DNA of 32,113 nucleotides from positions 1-32,113 of the forward strand of contig CAJTPN010000031.1 in the NCBI GenBank assembly GCA_910578185.1. The letters are read 5' to 3'. Below are positions 26,543 to 32,113 of the stretch, in pieces. Source of the stretch: an uncultured Acetatifactor sp. (GTDB taxonomy: Bacteria; Bacillota; Clostridia; Lachnospirales; Lachnospiraceae). The translations under genes were made by a program, and so were the position numbers. Each line of letters starts with the position of its first letter. The stretch's first letter is position 1. Under the pieces are notes generated by a model. It saw nothing but the letters and a program-made list of their open reading frames with translations, made no database searches and was not told the origin of the DNA.

Positions 26543-26604
26543 CTTACCATATTGGGAAATTAAAAGATGAGACACGCACGAATAGAACCTCCTGACGCAC
26601 GAAT
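26541..26604 (-). promoter_or_regulatory. LytTR-type direct-repeat operator and extended -10 promoter for the ABC exporter
   Basis: On the minus strand ATTCGTGCGT occurs at 26604-26595 and again, identical, at 26583-26574, a period of exactly 21 bp. Four bases later comes a poor -35 (CATCTT, 26569-26564), then 17 bp, then TGG-TAAGAT (-10 at 26546-26541). Direct repeats two helical turns apart next to a weak -35 are the known binding pattern of LytTR activators such as AgrA. Confidence 0.6.
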
Positions 26605-26678
26605 TGCCATAGCGGCCATAGATAGGCCTAAGAAAGGATTTCTGTGCAGGAACCTGACGTCTGCACCGTTGGGGTCTT

Positions 26679-27959
26679 TTAGATAAGAGGAAACATAATC
26701 TCCGTGGCAAAGACGCCGCTCTCCGACTGCCGGTTCAGATACCCTCCATGCTTCGACACGATATTATCCATGCGAAGCAGTCCTAAACCATGGCTTCCTG
26801 ACTTTGACGAGAGAAACCGATCTCCTTTTGTCTTTGCCCTGCCGGACATGGAATTTATGACGGAGATATACAGCGATCTCTTGATCACATCAATATATAT
26901 CCGAATAAACCGCTCCTCCACCGGAAGCCCTGCACAGGCTTCCATGGCATTATCCAAAAGATTTCCCATTAATATGGACAGTTCCATATCCGACAGCGGA
27001 AGCTCCTTTGGTACAAATATCGTTGCCTCCACCCGAATATTACGCTCCTGTATCAATGTCAGTTTGCTGTTCAAAACAGCGTCTATCATTACATTTCCTG
27101 TTTTCAGCATCATATCCACACTGGTCAGATCTTCCTCCAACCCGTTCATATATTCACATGCCTTCTCATGCTGCCCCATACTCATATAGGCCTTTAACGT
27201 CTGTATATGATTGTGATAATCATGCCGCCATCCCCGCATTTTGCGGTAGATAGTCTCCACCTCGTCGTAATGCCTGTTTAACAGTTTCTCCTGAAATCTT
27301 GAAATGCTACGGCTCACCGGAAGCCTGCGCTTATCATCCAGAACCAATTCCGACTTTGCCACCGCACAGATATGTTGTACATTCACCAGATAAGAACGAT
27401 GGCATTGAACAAATGTTCCGTGGCTGCGCAGGCATCGCTCCATATCTCCTATGGAAGAAGAGATCACATATTCCTCGTCCTCCGTATACAAAATACACCT
27501 GTGAGCCCTTGCCTCAATATACCAAATATTAGAAAGCTTAATAGAAATGCTGCCTTTTTCCGATCTGAACATGAGTTTTTCTTCCGGTACCCTTACCTTC
27601 AGTCGATCCAGCACCCCAAACAGCTTCTCCTTTTGCACTGGCTTTAACAGATAATTTATGGCCCAAACATCATAACCCTGGGCCATATACCGGTCATAGC
27701 CCGTGACAAAGAGAATGGGAATTTCCTCGTTCTGCTTGCGAATCCGGGCAGCCAGTTCCATGCCGTTTATCTCCCCCATCTCAATATCAAAAATCAATAA
27801 ATCATAGTTCCAGTCATCCTCCCACGCAAAAAGAAAACTCTCCCCGTTTTCAAACGACACCGTCTCCAATGTGACTTTGTTTTTTCCCGCCCATTCCATC
27901 AGACAATTATGCAGAAGCTTTCTTTGTGCCTCCTCATCCTCGCAGACTGCAATACGCAT
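26679..27959 (-). CDS. Single-protein two-component system: REC-LytTR response regulator fused to GHKL histidine kinase
   Basis: The 426-residue protein joins a complete response regulator to a kinase. Residues 1-120 are a receiver domain with acidic pocket CEDEE, phospho-acceptor Asp58 in IFDIEMG and Lys106 in LLKP. Residues of about 127-228 are a LytTR DNA-binding domain (CHRSYLVNV, LPVSRS). Residues of about 230-285 are a Spo0B-like dimerisation helix pair with His246 in MRGWRHDYHNHI. Residues of about 290-426 are a GHKL ATPase with N-box LLDNAMEAC and G-box HGLGL. There is no transmembrane or sensor domain. Normally these are two proteins, the kinase being membrane-bound. The start ATG 27959 has GGGAGG 5 nt upstream; the longer frame from 27974 places that site inside the gene. 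The likely target is the operator at 26574-26604. Confidence 0.85.
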   Translation of the reverse strand: MRIAVCEDEEAQRKLLHNCLMEWAGKNKVTLETVSFENGESFLFAWEDDWNYDLLIFDIEMGEINGMELAARIRKQNEEIPILFVTGYDRYMAQGYDVWAINYLLKPVQKEKLFGVLDRLKVRVPEEKLMFRSEKGSISIKLSNIWYIEARAHRCILYTEDEEYVISSSIGDMERCLRSHGTFVQCHRSYLVNVQHICAVAKSELVLDDKRRLPVSRSISRFQEKLLNRHYDEVETIYRKMRGWRHDYHNHIQTLKAYMSMGQHEKACEYMNGLEEDLTSVDMMLKTGNVMIDAVLNSKLTLIQERNIRVEATIFVPKELPLSDMELSILMGNLLDNAMEACAGLPVEERFIRIYIDVIKRSLYISVINSMSGRAKTKGDRFLSSKSGSHGLGLLRMDNIVSKHGGYLNRQSESGVFATEIMFPLI

Positions 27960-28094
27960 TTCAACCTCCCTCATAAAGACCTTGTGTGTCCATATCCGCC
28001 CCCCATATTTAGCATATTAAATATAACATATGAAACACAAAATATCCATGGTAATATTGGGCGAAGGCGCCGAGAAACTTCATTCCCTTCACAC

Positions 28095-28123
28095 TTTACA
28101 AGAAAGAAGAAATCGTTTAAGAT
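28095..28123 (+). promoter_or_regulatory. Promoter for the 154-residue membrane protein gene
   Basis: TTTACA (28095-28100) and TAAGAT (28118-28123) with 17-bp spacing, about 40 bp before the ATG at 28165. It is divergent from the signalling gene. Confidence 0.65.
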
Positions 28124-28164
28124 AAGAGAAGAAACAAACCTGTCCCCGAAAGGAAAACATAAAC

Positions 28165-28629
28165 ATGAAAAAAATTGTTGCCCAAAATCCGGAAAACACG
28201 AAAAATTATTTAAAACCAGACAATATGAAAGCATTGCTGATCACAACAGGAATTAAATGCATCCTGGCGACGGCAGGAACCTTTTTCATGCGCACCGGCG
28301 AATATCCTGGGCTTGCCCTGGTTTTGCTTCATATCCTGATGTTTGCCTTCGTTTACGACATCTGCTGCCTGTTTCAGGTAAGCCTTCACATCGCTCAAAG
28401 TTATCTCATCGCGTTCCTTTTATTCATAGTTTTGCTTTTGGGATGCGTTTTTATCTTTGAGAATTTCTTTGCCTTCCTGGCCGCCATCGACCCTGCTACA
28501 GAGACAGGACAAAACATATCCATGGTCGTAATGATCCTGATTTTCCTGATACCCTTTCTCATTGATATCGTGCGGCTGATCCGAATGTACATTTCCAACC
28601 AAAAAAAAGCGCCAAAAAAAGGCGCCTAA
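28165..28629 (+). CDS. Small polytopic membrane protein of unknown function
   Basis: The 154-residue product has a short hydrophilic N-terminus (about 20 residues) and three or four hydrophobic helices (about 24-44, 48-72, 76-105 and 118-140), then a lysine-rich tail (NQKKAPKKGA). I do not recognise a family. AAAGGA lies 10 nt before the ATG. It has its own promoter, is divergent from the signalling gene and convergent with the DUF5107 gene, so it appears to be a single-gene unit. The codons of its last eight residues also form the hairpin of a terminator for the opposite strand. Confidence 0.7.
   Translation: MKKIVAQNPENTKNYLKPDNMKALLITTGIKCILATAGTFFMRTGEYPGLALVLLHILMFAFVYDICCLFQVSLHIAQSYLIAFLLFIVLLLGCVFIFENFFAFLAAIDPATETGQNISMVVMILIFLIPFLIDIVRLIRMYISNQKKAPKKGA
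28601..28626 (-). terminator. Terminator on the minus strand inside the 3' end of the small membrane protein gene
   Basis: Read on the minus strand, GCGCC-TTTTTTT-GGCGC is followed by TTTTTTTT. It would stop transcripts of the DUF5107 gene and is encoded by the last codons of the opposite gene. Confidence 0.6.
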
Positions 28630-28644
28630 AAGCAGATATTTCCC

Positions 28645-28731
28645 ATCCGCCCAGTCGGCACCCAACTTTTACACAGGATTTCCACACGCTTTACTGTAAA
28701 CGCAAATCCTGCAGGTGCCCAAAGGGCGGAT
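28645..28731. repeat. 87-bp nested palindrome between convergent genes
   Basis: Three stems are nested on one axis: ATCCGCCC (28645-28652) with GGGCGGAT (28724-28731), GGCACC (28657-28662) with GGTGCC (28714-28719), and CAGGATTT (28674-28681) with AAATCCTG (28704-28711). ATTATTTTTAT follows on the plus strand, so it can end the small membrane protein transcript. It is much larger than a usual terminator and might be a REP-like or miniature element, or a small structured RNA. Confidence 0.7.
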
Positions 28732-28746
28732 ATTATTTTTATGAAC

Positions 28747-31700
28747 TCAGATGGCGGAACCATATATCCTACACATCATATGAGACGGGCAGATAGCGGC
28801 GGCTTTCTCCAAAAAGTCCGCAGACTTCTCCGAATTTCCCAGCCCCATATTTCCCAGCGCCATCAGATAATAGCAATGGGCACGGTTATTCCCGGTGTAA
28901 TCCTCGTCAAAAATCAGGAAATCAGGCAAGGATACCGCAAAATATTCTATCTTGACCGCGTCCTCAAGGTGTCGCTGGCCATAGTCGATCAGACGCCAGA
29001 AACGGGCTTTGGCCTCCTTTTCCCGGCCAAGCTTCCGAAGCGCAAGGCCCTGATACAGAATCATATCCGCAGGCTGATCATTGTAATACATGGCGCCTGC
29101 TGGTTCATCCGTCCCAACGGACGCCCTCCCGAAGCATTCCCGGGCCTCTTCCAACCTGTCTTGGGCTTCAAGCGCCAATCCAAGATGATAATAAATATGA
29201 TTATCCTTTGTGCCTTCCAGCTTCCCCTCTCCAAGATTATCCGGGTAAACAAGAACCTTACGAAGCAGCTCCTCCGCTTTGGCAAACGCCCCTTCCGCAA
29301 GCACCTTTTTCGCCATTTGCAGCAGTGCAAGAGTATATTGGGCCGTCACCTTACCCTCGCCGCCCTCCCATGGATGAAATCTATGACCCATAATCTTTTC
29401 ATAGGCCCTCTCATGGTCCCCGGTCAAATTTATCAGTGTAATATACTCAATGTACAGATCATCCCTCTGTTCAACCAGTTCTCTGTGCTGCTCATAATTC
29501 TCCAACCGTCTCTCAAAAGACCATCCCAGCTTCTTATACAGTTGATCCAGTTCCAGAAAAATCCGCACATCTTTTGGATTCAGGGCAAAGGCCTTTTCCA
29601 TGGCTGCTTTTGCCTGTTTAACATCCTTCTTTTTATTGTAATAGGCAAGGGACAAATTCCGATGTACCGTGGGGAAATCAGGATCTGCCGTAGCAGATTC
29701 CTCCCAGAGCGCCAGAGCTTCCTCCCACTGCAGCCTGTCATAATACAGACATCCCAGATAATATCCTGCCTTCGCCCTGCATCCGCCCTCCACGGCAAAG
29801 CGCAACACGCCGATGTCCTCCAGCTTATTGGGAAAACAATAATCCGATGAACATGCTTTGGCTTTGCACAACAGCTCTGTTACCCCACTGGAAATAATTA
29901 CGGATGTGTCCGGTGATTTCTTCCGCTCCGCTTTGCTCAGATAATAAGCCCTGTAATAATAGAGCATGGGATATTCCTCATGGCATTGCCCCAACAGCTC
30001 CAATGCCTCCTCATAGGCCCCTGCCTCCGCGTAATCCCTCGCAGTCATCAGATAATTCTCCCGGAAATCCCTCATTCTGGCCTTCAGCACAGCCCTCGTA
30101 TCACCGTCACCGCCCTTTAGCAGAACCGCCTCATTGCCGGAGACGAAATCAAAGGGATCCAGACGGAGATTTTCACCGATCCATTCCTCCGCCTGAGCGT
30201 ATCTTCCCAGCTTCCGCAAAAGATATGCCTTTAATCCTCTTGCTTTGATATTGTGTCCATTCTTTACCAACGCCTTTTCCACATGCTCATAAGCCGTTAA
30301 ATACCTGCCTGCCCTGGCGTCGATGGCCGCCAGATAATAATATGACATTTCCTGTTGTTCATTGCTCCACGTAGCTTTATAAAAGGCGTCATAAGCCTCC
30401 AGCTCCCTCTCCTGATACAGCAGGGAAAGTCCCAGCAGATAATAGCTCTCGCTGTTATAAGGGTTGGGGTTTCGCTCCACCAGGCGTTCCAGTGCCTTTC
30501 TGAAATATTTCTCCGACTCCCCAAACAATCCTCTTCGCATCAGCAGCTGACCATAGGCATTATTGATACGGATATCGCCCGGATCACGCTTCAGCCCCTC
30601 CAAATAATAAGGATCCGGCAAATACGTTGCGTGGCGGTACTGCTCAATATGCTGCCCGGTAAGGTACAGTTCCTCGCATGTCCGTATTTCATCCGGTTCC
30701 GCCGCCGCTTTGGCCGGTTCCGGAATTTGTGGAATGCCCTCCGGCTCCGGACAATACTCCACCAGACATCTGCCGTCGGCATAGACGCCCACATGCAGAT
30801 CCTCTTCCTGCAATCCCGGAATGGAAACCTCCCTCCGGTAAATTTCCACTGGTGAGAGCTTTACGGTTTCCTCAAAGACCCTCTTCCCAGCAGCCGTCAA
30901 ACGGATATCTGCCTTATCAAAAATGCCGGTGGCATAAACGATCATCCGTGCCTGATTTCCGTCATAGGAAAGGTGTACCGCCCCGTCAACAGAAGCGTTT
31001 TTTACCTGCCCCACCTCCTTATACGGCATAAAATATTGACGGAATGTCTTTTCTTCAAAAGGCTTCAACCAGGTAAAGTCCGGTTGGTTATCCGTGTAAA
31101 CCCCTGTCATCAGCTCCACATAAGGTCCGTCCTCATCCGTAAGATTTCTGTCCCACGCTCTGCCGAAATCGCCGCATCCCCATGTCCACTGCTTCTTTCC
31201 CGGAGAAATATGGTGATCTGCCACGTGGAGAATACCCGCTCTTTTTCCATAGTCATAGCCGCCCACAAAATCATATTTGGATTTCTCCGCCATATAGGAT
31301 GTGGGAACAGGAATATTTTTATAGCGCGAAATATCCACGCCTTCGCTGTAATCCATTTTATAGTATGTTCCCGTTGCAATGGGAAAACGTGACACATCCC
31401 TCTTCCCGTGGTCCATAACCGCATGTACATCCGGCGGAAATATGGATTGGGTATCATCGTTTACCAAAACCGCAGGGTTCGCCCACCAAAGAAAAGTCTG
31501 AGGCAGGGACGTCCTGTTATAGAGCTGCCCCGTGATCTCAATATATGCCTTGCCCGGGTACAAGGTTATCCTGGTGATACATTTTGTCCCGTACATCTGA
31601 TCCACATCATGACACAGCACGGATCCGCTGCCGTCCCCGGAGTGTTGAATTTCAAAATCCACAGGCAAAAAAGTGGTGGGTCTGTGATGCTGTGGCCAGT

Positions 31701-32052
31701 TAAACTCAATGCCGCCGGAAATCCACGGTCCTGTAAGCCCCACCAGCGCAGGTTTGATCACCTGATTATAATACACAAAGTCGTATCCGTTTGTCTTATC
31801 GTAAGCCCTCTGAATTCTTCCTCCCAATTCCGGCAAAACCATAACCTTCAGATATTCGTTCTCCAGATACACCGCCGTATATTCCCTGTCCGTTTTTCTG
31901 TCGCTGATCTTCTCCACCGTTGGATAAGGATAGACCTTGCCGCTGCTCCCCTGATAAACCCTCTTATCCAGAAATACCGGATTTTTTTCCGCTTCCCCAA
32001 TCTCATAGGTGGGAATGGTAACCTTCTCAATCCATACTTTTGCCTCGCTCAT
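28747..32052 (-). CDS. Large DUF5107 and TPR-repeat protein
   Basis: The 1101-residue protein has a DUF5107-type N-terminal region (about 40-340), a beta-rich fold related in appearance to galactose-mutarotase-like or glycoside-hydrolase-associated domains (VLPELGGRIQRAYDKTNGYD, SGGIEFNWPQHH, FLWWANPAV). A short linker domain follows, and from about residue 460 to the end comes a long run of TPR-like helix pairs (for example DIRINNAYGQLLMRRGLF and YYYLAAIDARAGRYLTAYEH). No signal peptide is seen. GAGGAGG 7 nt before the ATG fixes the start. Such proteins usually sit in carbohydrate-use loci and may bind or process a sugar, but no catalytic residues can be named. An inverted repeat lies immediately upstream. 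Confidence 0.8.
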   Translation of the reverse strand: MSEAKVWIEKVTIPTYEIGEAEKNPVFLDKRVYQGSSGKVYPYPTVEKISDRKTDREYTAVYLENEYLKVMVLPELGGRIQRAYDKTNGYDFVYYNQVIKPALVGLTGPWISGGIEFNWPQHHRPTTFLPVDFEIQHSGDGSGSVLCHDVDQMYGTKCITRITLYPGKAYIEITGQLYNRTSLPQTFLWWANPAVLVNDDTQSIFPPDVHAVMDHGKRDVSRFPIATGTYYKMDYSEGVDISRYKNIPVPTSYMAEKSKYDFVGGYDYGKRAGILHVADHHISPGKKQWTWGCGDFGRAWDRNLTDEDGPYVELMTGVYTDNQPDFTWLKPFEEKTFRQYFMPYKEVGQVKNASVDGAVHLSYDGNQARMIVYATGIFDKADIRLTAAGKRVFEETVKLSPVEIYRREVSIPGLQEEDLHVGVYADGRCLVEYCPEPEGIPQIPEPAKAAAEPDEIRTCEELYLTGQHIEQYRHATYLPDPYYLEGLKRDPGDIRINNAYGQLLMRRGLFGESEKYFRKALERLVERNPNPYNSESYYLLGLSLLYQERELEAYDAFYKATWSNEQQEMSYYYLAAIDARAGRYLTAYEHVEKALVKNGHNIKARGLKAYLLRKLGRYAQAEEWIGENLRLDPFDFVSGNEAVLLKGGDGDTRAVLKARMRDFRENYLMTARDYAEAGAYEEALELLGQCHEEYPMLYYYRAYYLSKAERKKSPDTSVIISSGVTELLCKAKACSSDYCFPNKLEDIGVLRFAVEGGCRAKAGYYLGCLYYDRLQWEEALALWEESATADPDFPTVHRNLSLAYYNKKKDVKQAKAAMEKAFALNPKDVRIFLELDQLYKKLGWSFERRLENYEQHRELVEQRDDLYIEYITLINLTGDHERAYEKIMGHRFHPWEGGEGKVTAQYTLALLQMAKKVLAEGAFAKAEELLRKVLVYPDNLGEGKLEGTKDNHIYYHLGLALEAQDRLEEARECFGRASVGTDEPAGAMYYNDQPADMILYQGLALRKLGREKEAKARFWRLIDYGQRHLEDAVKIEYFAVSLPDFLIFDEDYTGNNRAHCYYLMALGNMGLGNSEKSADFLEKAAAICPSHMMCRIYGSAI

Positions 32053-32069
32053 TTTTAACCTCCTCGTAT

Positions 32070-32109
32070 AATAAGTTTGTAAGCAAGGAAAACAGCTTAC
32101 AGACTTATT
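32070..32109. promoter_or_regulatory. Operator-like inverted repeat upstream of the DUF5107 gene
   Basis: AATAAGTTTGTAAGC (32070-32084) and GCTTACAGACTTATT (32095-32109) are inverted copies with one mismatch in 15, separated by 10 bp. They lie 18 bp before the start codon at 32052, ahead of the ribosome site. It could be an operator or a leader hairpin; the promoter is probably outside the window. Confidence 0.55.
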
Positions 32110-32113
32110 CTTT

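Noticed and set aside
26543..26583. 11-residue GTG-initiated peptide with GGAGG 8 nt upstream on the minus strand
   Set aside because: The ribosome-like site lies in the spacer of the 21-bp direct repeat and the frame overlaps the promoter elements; regulatory DNA is the simpler reading.
28741..29850. Plus-strand frame (369 codons) opposite the TPR region
   Set aside because: It is antisense to a clear TPR-coding sequence and has no start signal.
1..32113. CRISPR arrays, rRNA or tRNA genes
   Set aside because: No regular repeat-spacer array, cloverleaf or rRNA-like sequence was seen on either strand by eye.

Overview
The window looks like the chromosome of an anaerobic, low-to-mid GC Gram-positive in the Clostridia, most likely a Lachnospiraceae member. 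The reasons are a complete six-gene butyryl-CoA operon, LytTR/GHKL-style signalling, a TnpB-like protein that I recall (without being able to search) as a Lachnospiraceae type, strong AGGAGG ribosome sites, and single-copy Trk potassium transport genes. The species cannot be named from the sequence.

Layout. (1) 41-4722, minus strand: a cell-surface glycerophosphate module with a CDP-glycerol glycerophosphotransferase-like enzyme carrying a beta-propeller-like C-terminus, a glycerol-3-phosphate-type cytidylyltransferase fused to a Gfo/Idh/MocA oxidoreductase, and a glycerophosphodiester phosphodiesterase. (2) 4746-8056: a recombination and mobile region. It holds a TnpB-like gene that lacks the expected RuvC acidic residues and is also frameshifted, a GC-rich multi-hairpin stretch behind it that looks like an omegaRNA, and a tyrosine recombinase enclosed by two 31-bp inverted repeats (30/31 identical). 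(3) 8195-15026, minus strand: lipoprotein PPIase, asnS, NlpC/P60 peptidase, trkA and trkH, probably co-transcribed. (4) 15438-16052, plus strand: a small single-pass membrane protein with its own promoter. (5) 16215-22514, minus strand: thl-crt-hbd-bcd-etfB-etfA, converting acetyl-CoA to butyryl-CoA with an Etf/Bcd complex, behind a good sigma-A promoter. (6) 22650-27959, minus strand: a heterodimeric ABC exporter behind an unusual REC-LytTR-GHKL single-protein signalling system. (7) 28095-32109: a small membrane protein (plus strand) facing a large DUF5107/TPR protein (minus strand), with a long nested palindrome between them.

Most interesting region. The inverted repeats at 6549-6579 and 7995-8025 are each imperfect palindromes around an asymmetric centre, which is the layout of a tyrosine-recombinase crossover site, and they are inverted relative to each other. 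Just inside the left repeat is a perfect-consensus promoter (TTGACA-17-TATAAT) that fires outward through the repeat into the TnpB-like gene and its putative guide RNA. Just beyond the right repeat, sharing bases with it, is an intrinsic terminator. If the cassette inverts, the promoter would read straight into that terminator. The sequence therefore looks like a self-encoded ON/OFF DNA inversion switch whose present output is a nuclease-dead TnpB-like locus. This is inferred from sequence architecture and is not proven.

A second candidate system is the exporter operon. Directly upstream of it is a 10-bp direct repeat with an exact 21-bp period, placed 4 bp before the -35 of an extended -10 promoter. 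That is the operator geometry used by LytTR regulators, and the LytTR protein is encoded immediately upstream.
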